Assembly (NCBI RefSeq): GCF_001444405.1
Contig: NZ_CP013188.1
Coordinates: forward strand, 62,001-126,000
DNA length: 64,000 nucleotides
From: Pseudoalteromonas phenolica
GTDB lineage: Bacteria > Pseudomonadota > Gammaproteobacteria > Enterobacterales > Alteromonadaceae
Reading direction: 5' to 3'
Notes under the pieces: generated by a model
The model's input: the letters and a program-made list of their open reading frames with translations, nothing else
Told to the model about the DNA's origin: nothing
Databases searched by the model: none
Shown here: positions 50,107 to 58,620 of the stretch, in pieces
Layout: each line of letters begins with the position of its first letter
How positions within the stretch are numbered: the stretch's first letter is position 1
Position numbers and translations under genes: made by a program

Positions 50107-52710
50107 ATGCAGCAAATGACTACCGCACAGTTAAGGCAATCGTTTTTAGATTACTTTGCCAAACAACAACACCAAGTTGTACCTTCAAGCTCACTAGTGC
50201 CGGGTAACGACGCAACGTTACTTTTCACTAACGCGGGTATGGTGCAATTTAAAGACGTATTTTTAGGTGGCGAAAAGCGCCCTTACACGCGAGCGACTAG
50301 CTCACAGCGTTGTGTTCGTGCTGGTGGTAAGCACAATGACCTTGAGAATGTAGGTTACACTGCACGTCACCATACTTTCTTTGAAATGCTTGGTAACTTC
50401 AGCTTTGGTGATTACTTCAAGCAAGACGCCATCAAGTTTGCATGGCAGTTCTTAACAGAAGTTGTTCAGTTACCAAAAGAAAAGTTGATGGTAACGGTTT
50501 ATCACACTGATGATGAAGCATTCGACATTTGGGCAAAAGAAGTGGGTGTGCCTGAAGATCGCATTATCAAAATTGATACGTCTGATAACTTCTGGTCTAT
50601 GGGTGATACAGGTCCTTGTGGTCCATGCTCTGAAATTTTCTATGATCACGGTGAGCACATTTGGGGCGGTCCTCCAGGTTCTCCAGAAGAAGACGGTGAC
50701 CGTTTCATTGAAATCTGGAACCTAGTATTCATGCAATACAACCGTCATGCTGACGGCACAATGGAGCCACTACCTAAGCAGTCAGTTGATACAGGTATGG
50801 GCCTTGAACGTATCGCTGCAATTTTGCAAGGTGTTCACTCAAACTATGAAATCGACTTATTCCAAAACCTAATCAAAGCCGCTGCGGCAGTAACTAATGC
50901 ACAAGACTTAGAAGATAAGTCACTTCGCGTTGTTGCCGATCACATTCGTTCATGTGCGTTCTTAGTGGCCGATGGCGTGATGCCTTCAAACGAAGGTCGT
51001 GGTTATGTACTGCGTCGTATTATTCGTCGTGCAGTTCGTCACGGTAACAAGTTAGGCGCAGAAGGCGCATTCTTCTTTAAGCTTGTTGCGGCACTTGTTC
51101 AAGAAATGGGTGAAGCGTATCCAGAGCTTGCTAAGCAACAAGAGATCATCGAAAAAGTACTGCGTATTGAAGAAGAGCAGTTCGGTAAAACACTAGACCG
51201 CGGTTTGGCAATTCTTGAAGAAAACCTAGCAGACCTTAAAGGTGATGTGATCCCGGGTGACGTGGTATTCAAACTTTACGACACTTATGGTTTCCCAGCT
51301 GACTTAACTGCTGATGTTGCGCGTGAGCGTTTCATGACAATCGACGAGCGCGGCTTCCAAGAGTGTATGGAAGTTCAACGTAAGAAAGCTCAGCAAGCTG
51401 GTAAGTTTGGTGCTGATTACAATGAGCAACTTAAGTCAGAAAAGACAACTGATTTTAAAGGGTACGATGCAACTCATTATAGCGGTACTGTGGTTGAACT
51501 ATTCAGCCAAGGTGAAGCTGTTAATGTATTAGAAGATGGTCAAGAAGGTATTGTTGTATTAGACCGCACACCATTCTATGCAGAGTCTGGTGGTCAAGTT
51601 GGTGATACTGGTTCATTAAAAGTAGCTGGTGGCGAGTTTGTTGTTACAGACACGACGAAACTAGGTAATGCATTTGCACACCACGGTAAAGTCGTTGGTC
51701 GCATTGGTGTAAATGATAAAGCCGATGCACACATTGATGCTGAACGTCGCGAAAACATCAAGAAGAATCACACGGCAACTCACTTAGTACATGAAGCGTT
51801 ACGTCAAGTGGTTGGTGAGCACGTAGCACAGAAAGGCTCATTAGTGATGCCAGATCGTTTACGTTTTGACTTCTCTCATTTTGAAGGTGTGACGAAAGCA
51901 CAGCTTCGTGAAGTAGAGGACTTAGTGAACGCTGAAATCCGTAAGAACTTCGCACTACAAACAGAATTAATGGACATCGACGAAGCGAAAGCAAAGGGTG
52001 CGATGGCGTTATTCGGTGAGAAGTACGATGATGAAGTACGCGTTGTTTCAATTGGCGATTACTCTATCGAATTGTGTGGTGGTACACACGTATCACGCGC
52101 TGGTGACATCGGTCTATTCAAGATTGTGTCAGAGGGCGGTATCGCAGCAGGCGTTCGTCGTATCGAAGCGGTAACCGGTGAAGATGCGGTTAACTATGTG
52201 TCTGAGCAAGAAGCACAGCTAAGTGAAATTGCAGCCCTTGTGAAAGGTGACGCAAGTAACGTACTTGAAAAAGTGGCTGCGCTTATTGAGAAATCTAAAG
52301 GCCTTGAAAAGCAAGTTACTCAGCTTAACGACAAGCTTGCAAGTGCAGCTGGTGCCTCATTAATTGAGTCAGCCGTTGATGTAAATGGCGTCAAACTATT
52401 AGTTGCAAATGTTGCGGGTACTGAATCGAAAGCACTTCGCGGCATGGTTGATGACCTTAAGAACAAGATGGGTTCTGGTGTTATCGCGCTAGGTGTTGCA
52501 AATGGCGATAAAGTAAGTCTAATTGCCGGTGTGACGAAAGATTTAGTTGGCAAAGTAAAAGCTGGCGAACTAGTTAATCACATGGCAGCACAAGTGGGCG
52601 GTAAAGGTGGCGGTCGTCCAGACATGGCCCAAGCGGGTGGCTCTCAGCCTGAAAACCTTGACGCAGCGCTGCAAAGCGTTAAAGCATGGGTGAGCGAAAA
52701 GACGCAATAA
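50107..52710 (+). CDS. alaS: Alanyl-tRNA synthetase
   Basis: The ATG at 50107 follows AGGTG by ten bases; a GTG at 50095 overlapping recX and an ATG at 50116 are alternatives. The product of about 867 residues has the aminoacylation core (LVPGNDATLLFTNAGMVQFK, RCVRAGGKHNDLENVG, HHTFFEMLGNFSFGDYFK), the editing domain (NHTATHLVHEAL, LCGGTHVSRAGDIG) and a C-Ala domain (GGKGGGRPDMAQAGG). All expected motifs are intact. Confidence 0.97.
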   Translation: MQQMTTAQLRQSFLDYFAKQQHQVVPSSSLVPGNDATLLFTNAGMVQFKDVFLGGEKRPYTRATSSQRCVRAGGKHNDLENVGYTARHHTFFEMLGNFSFGDYFKQDAIKFAWQFLTEVVQLPKEKLMVTVYHTDDEAFDIWAKEVGVPEDRIIKIDTSDNFWSMGDTGPCGPCSEIFYDHGEHIWGGPPGSPEEDGDRFIEIWNLVFMQYNRHADGTMEPLPKQSVDTGMGLERIAAILQGVHSNYEIDLFQNLIKAAAAVTNAQDLEDKSLRVVADHIRSCAFLVADGVMPSNEGRGYVLRRIIRRAVRHGNKLGAEGAFFFKLVAALVQEMGEAYPELAKQQEIIEKVLRIEEEQFGKTLDRGLAILEENLADLKGDVIPGDVVFKLYDTYGFPADLTADVARERFMTIDERGFQECMEVQRKKAQQAGKFGADYNEQLKSEKTTDFKGYDATHYSGTVVELFSQGEAVNVLEDGQEGIVVLDRTPFYAESGGQVGDTGSLKVAGGEFVVTDTTKLGNAFAHHGKVVGRIGVNDKADAHIDAERRENIKKNHTATHLVHEALRQVVGEHVAQKGSLVMPDRLRFDFSHFEGVTKAQLREVEDLVNAEIRKNFALQTELMDIDEAKAKGAMALFGEKYDDEVRVVSIGDYSIELCGGTHVSRAGDIGLFKIVSEGGIAAGVRRIEAVTGEDAVNYVSEQEAQLSEIAALVKGDASNVLEKVAALIEKSKGLEKQVTQLNDKLASAAGASLIESAVDVNGVKLLVANVAGTESKALRGMVDDLKNKMGSGVIALGVANGDKVSLIAGVTKDLVGKVKAGELVNHMAAQVGGKGGGRPDMAQAGGSQPENLDAALQSVKAWVSEKTQ

Positions 52711-52724
52711 TTGCGATGTAACTC

Positions 52725-53945
52725 GTGGCATTAATTGTTCAAAAATTTGGTGGCACTTCGGTAGGCTCGATTGAGCGTATCGAGGCTGTCGCCGATATCA
52801 TCATAAAAACCCAACAACAGGGTCATCAAGTCGTTGCCGTTGTCTCTGCAATGTCTGGTGAAACCAATCGTTTAATCTCTCTCGCACACGAGATCGACAG
52901 CCGTCCTAGCAGTCGTGAACTCGATGTGTTGGTGACTACTGGCGAACAAGTGACTGCGTCGCTTTTGGCTATGGCCATCATTCGTCGTGGACATCCTGCA
53001 ATTAGCTTACTTGCTGATCAAATTGGTATTCAAACTGACAATATGTTTGGTAAAGCGAGAATTGAGTCCATCTGTACCGACCGTTTAAATCAAGAAATGG
53101 AACATAACCGTATCGTGATTGTGGCGGGGTTTCAGGGGCGAGATCGAGAAGGCAATATCACGACACTCGGTCGCGGTGGCACAGACACAACCGCGGTAGA
53201 GTTAGCGGGTGCATTAAAAGCGGCTGAATGTCAGATATTCACAGACGTAGATGGTGTTTACACCACAGATCCTCGCATTGAGCCAAATGCACGTCGTCTT
53301 GAGCAAATTACCTTTGATGAAATGTTAGAGATGGCAAGCCTTGGCGCGAAAGTCTTACACTTACGTTCGGTTGAAGCGGCGGGCCACTATCGGTTACCAC
53401 TTAGGGTTTTATCGAGCTTTTGCCACTCAAAAGGGACGTTAATTACTTACGAGGAGCCAGATATGAATAAAGCCCCAGTTTCAGGTGTGGCTGCAAGTAA
53501 AGATGAGGTATTAATTACGCTTAAGCAGTTACCAAATCAGCCACAGATCTTAGCAAGCCTGCTCACCGTACTGGCTGAAGCGGGCATTGCAGTAGATATG
53601 TTGACTCAATTAAACCACCAACTTGATAAAATAGACTATGCTTTTACTGTGCACAGTAATGATCATCATCAAGTTATTGAGCTTTTGACACATAAGCAAG
53701 AAAGCCTCGGTTTTGTTGAATTAGTGTGTGATAAGGAAGTGGCTAAAGTGTCTGTGATAGGCATTGGCCTGAAGTCTCATGTAGAAGTTATCGCACAGTT
53801 TTATACGGCAATGTCTCACGAGAATATTCGAGCTGACTTAGTGACAACATCCGAAATGAAAATTTCGGCTTTGCTGCCGCAAAAGTACTTAGAATTGGCT
53901 GTTAGAGCATTACACAGCACATTTTTATTGGAAAGTATTGAGTAA
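52725..53945 (+). CDS. lysC: Aspartate kinase (monofunctional, ACT-domain)
   Basis: A GTG start gives 406 residues: ALIVQKFGGTSVGSIERIE, VVAVVSAMSGETNRLI, TTGEQVTASLLAM, TLGRGGTDTTAVELA and TDVDGVYTTDPRIEP in the kinase domain, then two ACT folds (ILASLLTVLAEAGIAVDML, VSVIGIGLKSHVEVIAQFY). It makes aspartyl phosphate for Lys, Thr, Met and diaminopimelate synthesis. It is 14 bases after alaS; no lysine riboswitch can fit there. Confidence 0.96.
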   Translation: MALIVQKFGGTSVGSIERIEAVADIIIKTQQQGHQVVAVVSAMSGETNRLISLAHEIDSRPSSRELDVLVTTGEQVTASLLAMAIIRRGHPAISLLADQIGIQTDNMFGKARIESICTDRLNQEMEHNRIVIVAGFQGRDREGNITTLGRGGTDTTAVELAGALKAAECQIFTDVDGVYTTDPRIEPNARRLEQITFDEMLEMASLGAKVLHLRSVEAAGHYRLPLRVLSSFCHSKGTLITYEEPDMNKAPVSGVAASKDEVLITLKQLPNQPQILASLLTVLAEAGIAVDMLTQLNHQLDKIDYAFTVHSNDHHQVIELLTHKQESLGFVELVCDKEVAKVSVIGIGLKSHVEVIAQFYTAMSHENIRADLVTTSEMKISALLPQKYLELAVRALHSTFLLESIE

Positions 53946-54036
53946 ATTGGTTTTTTTGCTTACTTTTATGACAACTTTTCATTAAAATGAAATTGACGCG
54001 GAATCTTCTAATTTTTGGAATAACAGGAGCAATAGA

Positions 54037-54228
54037 ATGCTAATACTAACTCGTCGAGTGGGTGAAACCCTAATGATTGGTGATGAAGTAACTGTAACTG
54101 TACTAGGTGTTAAAGGTAACCAGGTACGTATTGGTGTTAATGCACCTAAAGATGTTTCAGTTCACCGTGAAGAGATTTACATGCGAATTCAGGCTGAAAA
54201 GTCTGGTCCTGCAACAGGTAACATCTGA
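54037..54228 (+). CDS. csrA: Carbon storage regulator CsrA
   Basis: The 63-residue protein starts MLILTRRVGETLMIGDEV and continues VRIGVNAPKDVSVHREEIY, the canonical CsrA/RsmA RNA-binding dimer. AACAGGAGCAATAG precedes the ATG. It represses or stabilises mRNAs with GGA-bearing hairpins. The order alaS-lysC-csrA is the usual gammaproteobacterial one; the tRNA genes often found next to csrA are absent. Confidence 0.97.
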   Translation: MLILTRRVGETLMIGDEVTVTVLGVKGNQVRIGVNAPKDVSVHREEIYMRIQAEKSGPATGNI

Positions 54229-54253
54229 TCAGCTTTTAGCGAATAATTTAAGG

Positions 54254-54282
54254 AGCCACTATTCATTAGTGGCTTTTTTTTT
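54254..54282 (+). terminator. csrA terminator
   Basis: AGCCACT (54254-54260) pairs with AGTGGCT (54268-54274) around a seven-base loop, followed by eight T. It also overlaps the 3' end of the convergent YcxB-like gene. Confidence 0.9.
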
Positions 54283-54733
54283 GCGCTAAAATAAATTTAA
54301 CCGTCTCATCATCCAATGCACTTAAAGATAAATATTGTGCACCTCGCAGCGAGTAGATAAGTAGACCTTTGTCTGTTTTTATAACTTTAGTGATGTCTTG
54401 CCAATTGAACACAAAGGATTTGTATGGGTTGGCTGCTTTTATTTTATCTTCGTCAATTTCAACAGTTACTTTGGAGCCACTTGCTCTGCTGATCATCTGT
54501 CTTGCAACCCACCATGGGCGACGGTAGTAATATGACACACATTCTATAACCGCCAAAATGATTAAGAAGTTCCCTAGATAACCGTTCTCCAAGCCGTAAA
54601 TTGAGACTAAACCAAGGAGAGTTAAAAAACCAACTAACGCATATTTAGGTTTATTTGCTTTGCCAAACTTTTCAGACTCGTCAAAACACTCCTGATAATA
54701 GGGTTTATCAAGGGTAAACTCGTGTTTATACAT
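54266..54733 (-). CDS. YcxB-like membrane protein
   Basis: The 155-residue protein has two adjacent helices (KYALVGFLTLLGLVSIYGL and LGNFLIILAVIECVSYYY) and a C-terminal YcxB-like domain (VTVEIDEDKIKAANPYKSFVFNWQDITKVIKTDKGLLIYSLRGAQYLSLSALDDE). The family is of unknown function. Its last codons lie within the csrA terminator hairpin. Convergent with csrA. Confidence 0.75.
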   Translation of the reverse strand: MYKHEFTLDKPYYQECFDESEKFGKANKPKYALVGFLTLLGLVSIYGLENGYLGNFLIILAVIECVSYYYRRPWWVARQMISRASGSKVTVEIDEDKIKAANPYKSFVFNWQDITKVIKTDKGLLIYSLRGAQYLSLSALDDETVKFILAQKKSH

Positions 54734-55166
54734 AATGACTCACATCGTTTTATGAAGTCGATATTTTAACAAAATTTATATCGACTGCGTATTTGAATTT
54801 TAAAATGTTTATTCTAATTATTGGAAAGCAATTCTTTGAATGAAGAGAATGATTAATGAATTAACTATTGGTCTTACCATTTCTTTTCTTGTTTTAGCTT
54901 GTGGTTCTTGTAACTTTTTTGTCACCTATATTTAAATTTTTCTAAATAAACTTACGCTATTTTGAATATTTTTCATATTTATCTTCCGAATGATGCTGTT
55001 TTATCAGTGTTTTAGAGTTAAGTCTTTGCTGTGGTTTGACTTTTATTATTGGTAATACCAATTTACAATGTTGTTTACAAGTTGAACTCGTTTGTTATGA
55101 TGTTGAATAAATATTTATAAAAAATGATTAATGACGCAAAGTGCGTTGTGAACAAAGGGGGAGAAC
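54734..55166. other. AT-rich intergenic region before the oad operon
   Basis: About 430 bases without a convincing gene. A 31-codon frame (54840-54935) ends in a lipobox-like LVLAC stretch but has a poor ribosome site. TTGGTAATACCAA at 55050-55062 is a near-perfect dyad and resembles the outer end of the REP-like repeats. GGGGGAGAAC directly before the oadG ATG is its ribosome site. The oad promoter should lie here. Confidence 0.5.
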
Positions 55167-55403
55167 ATGGATATAGGCGCTTTATTGCTAGAAGCTGCTA
55201 GCTTGATGCTCACTGGTATGGTGGGGGTTTTTGCTTTTTTATCTATCTTAATTTTTGCAGTGAGTAAGCTTTCACTTGTGGCTGGTGGAGATGAACCAAC
55301 TAAGCCGCAACGCCAACCTGCTAAACGTCCAGTATCAAACGGCGTACCTAACGCACATATTGCTGCTATTAGTGCTGCTGTAGCTCAATACAGAACAAAA
55401 TAA
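55167..55403 (+). CDS. oadG: Oxaloacetate decarboxylase Na+ pump, gamma subunit
   Basis: The 78-residue protein has one helix (LMLTGMVGVFAFLSILIFAVSKL) and a Pro/Lys-rich cytoplasmic tail (TKPQRQPAKRP), the standard OadG layout that joins the alpha and beta subunits and binds zinc. First gene of oadGAB, with AGGGGGAGAAC before the ATG. Confidence 0.9.
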   Translation: MDIGALLLEAASLMLTGMVGVFAFLSILIFAVSKLSLVAGGDEPTKPQRQPAKRPVSNGVPNAHIAAISAAVAQYRTK

Positions 55404-55417
55404 TAAAGGGGTCCACT

Positions 55418-57199
55418 ATGTCAAAGTTAAAATTAACTGAATTGGTTTTAAGAGACGCACACCAATCGTTGCTTGCTACGCGAATGCGCCTAGAAGATAT
55501 GCTGCCGATCGCAGAGAAATTAGATAAAGCAGGGTATTGGTCTGTTGAGTCTTGGGGTGGTGCAACTTTTGATTCTTGTATTCGTTATCTAGGCGAAGAT
55601 CCTTGGTACCGTATTCGCGCTTTAAAAGAAGCTATGCCAAATACCAAACAGCAAATGCTTTTGCGTGGTCAGAACTTACTGGGTTATCGTCATTATGCCG
55701 ATGATGTGGTAGAGAAATTTATTGAGCGTGCACATCATAATGGTGTAGATGTTTTCCGTATTTTCGATGCCATGAATGATGTTAGAAACCTTGAAACAGC
55801 AATTAAAGCGGCGATAAAAGTCGGTGCACATGCACAGGGCACCATTTCTTACACTGTCAGTCCGGTTCACACTTTAGATATGTGGCTAGATCAGGCGAAA
55901 AAGCTTGAAGCCATGGGTTGTCACTCGATTTGTATTAAAGATATGGCGGGTTTATTAAAGCCATATGATGCAGAAGAGCTGATCACTGAGCTTAAAAATA
56001 CTGTATCGGTACCAATCGCCATGCAGTGTCATGCGACAACAGGCTTAAGCACTGCCACATACCAAAAAGCCATCGATGCAGGTATTGATATGCTTGATAC
56101 CGCTATTTCGTCTATGAGTATGACTTATGGCCATAGCGCCACAGAGACCATGGTGGCGATCACAGAGGGTACAGCGCGTGATACAGGTTTAAATCTTGGC
56201 GAGCTAGAAGAAATTGCGAGTTATTTCCGCGAAGTACGAAAGAAATATGCGGCATTTGAAGGTAGTTTAAAGGGCGTTGATGGCCGTATCCTACTCGCTC
56301 AAGTGCCTGGTGGCATGTTAACTAATATGGAAAACCAGCTTAAAGAACAAGGCGCGGGCGATAAGCTAGATGATGTTTTAAAAGAGATCCCAGCTGTTCG
56401 TAAAGACCTTGGTTTTATTCCGCTTGTGACACCAACATCACAAATCGTCGGTACTCAGGCGGTACTAAATGTTCTAACTGGTGAGCGTTACAAGACCATC
56501 ACTAAAGAAACGGCGGGTGTGTTAAAAGGTGAGTATGGTTCAACTCCTGCTGAAGTTGACTCAGAGTTACAACAACGCGTATTAGATGGAGCTGAAGCGA
56601 TCACGTGTCGCCCTGCTGATTTAATCGATGCAGAACTTGATAGCCTTGAAGCTGAGCTAGTTGCTAAAGCTAAAGAAGACAATATTGAGCTGGCTGATGA
56701 TCAAGTTGATGACGTGTTAACTTATGCGTTATTCCCGCAAATCGGTCTTAAATTCCTTAAGAATCGCAATAACCCAGATGCGTTTGAGCCGAAACCAACT
56801 CTAGTTACCACTGAAAAGCCTACGCCTGCAGCAAAACCGGCTTCTCCACAAAAACAATCAACAGAGCGTTACAGCGTGCAAGTTGATGGCAAAGTATATG
56901 ACGTTGTTGTGGCACCAGGTGGTGAACTTAAAGAAGTGCAAGTGAAAGACAGTGAACTTATTCCACAGTCAGCATCGGTCAGTACGAGCGAAACACTGAA
57001 TGCACCGCTTGCCGGTAACATTTTTAAGTTATTGGTGCGTGCAGGAGATGCAGTCGCTGAAGGCGATGTAGTCATGATCATGGAAGCCATGAAGATGGAA
57101 ACAGAAGTGCGTGCAACGCACAGCGGTACGGTTGCAAATGTCTTAGTCTCTGAAGGTGACTCTGTCGCAACGGGCGATGCCATGATTGAGCTTGCATAG
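55418..57199 (+). CDS. oadA: Oxaloacetate decarboxylase Na+ pump, biotin-bearing alpha subunit
   Basis: The 593-residue protein has an N-terminal carboxyltransferase domain (LRDAHQSLLATRMRLEDML, GGATFDSCIRYLGEDPW, RIFDAMNDVRN, KDMAGLLKPYDAEEL), a PYC_OADA domain (about 300-470), a Pro/Ala-rich linker and a C-terminal biotinyl domain with the IMEAMKMETEV acceptor Lys. It transfers CO2 from oxaloacetate to biotin; decarboxylation by OadB then drives Na+ export. It uses the same operon as oadG and oadB. Confidence 0.96.
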   Translation: MSKLKLTELVLRDAHQSLLATRMRLEDMLPIAEKLDKAGYWSVESWGGATFDSCIRYLGEDPWYRIRALKEAMPNTKQQMLLRGQNLLGYRHYADDVVEKFIERAHHNGVDVFRIFDAMNDVRNLETAIKAAIKVGAHAQGTISYTVSPVHTLDMWLDQAKKLEAMGCHSICIKDMAGLLKPYDAEELITELKNTVSVPIAMQCHATTGLSTATYQKAIDAGIDMLDTAISSMSMTYGHSATETMVAITEGTARDTGLNLGELEEIASYFREVRKKYAAFEGSLKGVDGRILLAQVPGGMLTNMENQLKEQGAGDKLDDVLKEIPAVRKDLGFIPLVTPTSQIVGTQAVLNVLTGERYKTITKETAGVLKGEYGSTPAEVDSELQQRVLDGAEAITCRPADLIDAELDSLEAELVAKAKEDNIELADDQVDDVLTYALFPQIGLKFLKNRNNPDAFEPKPTLVTTEKPTPAAKPASPQKQSTERYSVQVDGKVYDVVVAPGGELKEVQVKDSELIPQSASVSTSETLNAPLAGNIFKLLVRAGDAVAEGDVVMIMEAMKMETEVRATHSGTVANVLVSEGDSVATGDAMIELA

Positions 57200-57207
57200 G
57201 GGGTCAC

Positions 57208-58338
57208 ATGGACGGGTTGTTAAATTTATGGCAAGCAACGGGCCTTGCCAACTTTACCGTGCCAGCTCTAGTCATGATGGCGGTGGGCTGTGGTTTACTT
57301 TACCTTGCTATAGCAAAAGGGTTTGAACCTTTACTCCTTGTGCCAATTGGCTTTGGTGCAATCTTAACGAATATTCCAGTTGCAGGCTTAGCAGAGCCTG
57401 GTGGCTTGTTGTATTACGTTTATTATATCGGTATTGATAGTGGTGTTTTTCCGCTGTTGATATTTATGGGCGTGGGCGCGATGACAGACTTTAGTGCACT
57501 AATTGCAAACCCACGTATGTTATTACTGGGTGCTGCAGCGCAGTTTGGTATTTTCGCGACACTATTCGGCGCTATTGCGCTGAATTTTGTGCCGGGCTTT
57601 GAGTTTACCCTACAGGATGCCTCTGCAATTGCCATCATTGGTGGTGCGGATGGCCCAACGGCAATTTTCTTAGCATCAAAGCTCGCACCTGAACTTCTGG
57701 GCGCGATTGCAGTAGCTGCGTACTCTTATATGGCATTAGTACCAATCATTCAGCCACCGATCATGCGTGCACTAACGTCTGAAGAAGATAGAAAGATTGA
57801 AATGCCACAATTACGCCATGTGACTAAGCGTGAGAAAATAATCTTCCCGCTTGCGGTACTTGGTTTAGCGATTATGTTCTTACCGTCAGCATCTCCGCTG
57901 GTTGGTATGTTCTGTTTAGGTAACTTAATGCGTGAGTGCGGTGTTGTCGACAGGTTAAGCAATACAGCACAAAATGAGCTTATCAATATCGTGACTATTT
58001 TCTTAGGTTTAGCTGTGGGCTCTAAATTATCCGCGTCAGAATTCTTAACGGTTGAGACGTTAGGTATTTTAGTGCTTGGTGCTTTGGCTTTCTCAATTGG
58101 TACAGCGTCGGGTGTTTTCATGGCGAAAATTATGAATAAGTTCTCGAAACACCCAATTAACCCATTGGTCGGTGCGGCAGGGGTATCTGCGGTTCCAATG
58201 GCGGCGCGAGTAGTGAACAAAGTGGGCTTAGAGAATAACCCGCATAACTTCTTGTTAATGCATGCTATGGGACCAAATGTAGCGGGTGTACTTGGTAGTG
58301 CAGTTGCTGCGGGCATTTTATTAGCTCTTGTAGGGTGA
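57208..58338 (+). CDS. oadB: Oxaloacetate decarboxylase Na+ pump, beta subunit
   Basis: The 376-residue membrane protein (about nine helices) has the conserved OadB motifs: LTNIPVAGLAEPGGLLYYVYYIG, GVGAMTDFSALIANPR, IIGGADGPTAIFLASKLAPELLGAIAVAAYSYMALVP with the essential Asp in GGADGPT, and GNLMRECGVVDRLS, with AAGVSAVPMAARVV later. It couples carboxybiotin decarboxylation to Na+ efflux. Eight bases follow oadA. Ends at a strong terminator. Confidence 0.97.
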   Translation: MDGLLNLWQATGLANFTVPALVMMAVGCGLLYLAIAKGFEPLLLVPIGFGAILTNIPVAGLAEPGGLLYYVYYIGIDSGVFPLLIFMGVGAMTDFSALIANPRMLLLGAAAQFGIFATLFGAIALNFVPGFEFTLQDASAIAIIGGADGPTAIFLASKLAPELLGAIAVAAYSYMALVPIIQPPIMRALTSEEDRKIEMPQLRHVTKREKIIFPLAVLGLAIMFLPSASPLVGMFCLGNLMRECGVVDRLSNTAQNELINIVTIFLGLAVGSKLSASEFLTVETLGILVLGALAFSIGTASGVFMAKIMNKFSKHPINPLVGAAGVSAVPMAARVVNKVGLENNPHNFLLMHAMGPNVAGVLGSAVAAGILLALVG

Positions 58339-58373
58339 TCTCTAACTTAATATAAATTTCTTCCAACCTAAAT

Positions 58374-58401
58374 GCGCAGCTTCTGGCTGCGCTTTTTTTT
58401 G
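58374..58401 (+). terminator. oad operon terminator
   Basis: GCGCAGC (58374-58380) pairs with GCTGCGC (58386-58392) with a five-base loop, followed by eight T. Confidence 0.92.
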
Positions 58402-58413
58402 TTCTGGGTTTTT

Positions 58414-58457
58414 ACACCAAACCTCAAAATTGATTGCTTAATTAAGAGAGTTGGTAT
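58414..58457. repeat. REP-like palindromic unit (44 bp)
   Basis: ACACCAAACCTC (58414-58425) is approximately inverted by GAGAGTTGGTAT (58446-58457), with CTTAATTAA inside. It is the copy closest to the unit at 23234-23276 and, inverted, to 5114-5150. It lies just after the oad terminator. Confidence 0.65.
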
Positions 58458-58520
58458 TATTAAAATATTCCTAAAATACTAGTTTTTTTAACAATTCTTT
58501 ACTTTCTCTGTATTTGCTGT

Positions 58521-58550
58521 TTGTTTATCGGACATCATTAAAGGTATAAT
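58521..58550 (+). promoter_or_regulatory. Candidate sigma-70 promoter of the M4 protease gene
   Basis: TATAAT at 58545-58550 is a perfect -10 box, preceded 18 bases earlier by TTGTTT at 58521-58526. Transcription would start near 58557, about 64 bases before the ATG. Confidence 0.45.
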
Positions 58551-58563
58551 TATTCTTTTGGCA

Positions 58564-58582
58564 AAAAGCACTTCGTGCTTTT
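58564..58582 (+). other. Hairpin in the leader of the protease transcript
   Basis: AAAAGCAC (58564-58571) pairs with GTGCTTTT (58575-58582) with a three-base TTC loop. No T-run follows, so it is more likely a 5' stabilising or regulatory hairpin than a terminator. Confidence 0.4.
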
Positions 58583-58620
58583 CGTCTATCATTTGTTTTC
58601 TATGTTAAAAAAGGAATAGC

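Noticed and set aside
54229..54300. tRNA gene next to csrA, as in many relatives
   Set aside because: The region holds only the terminator and the convergent YcxB-like gene; no cloverleaf or TTCRANY arm is visible.
57750..58316. 188-codon minus-strand frame within oadB
   Set aside because: Antisense shadow of a highly conserved membrane protein gene; composition is typical of the reverse frame of helices.
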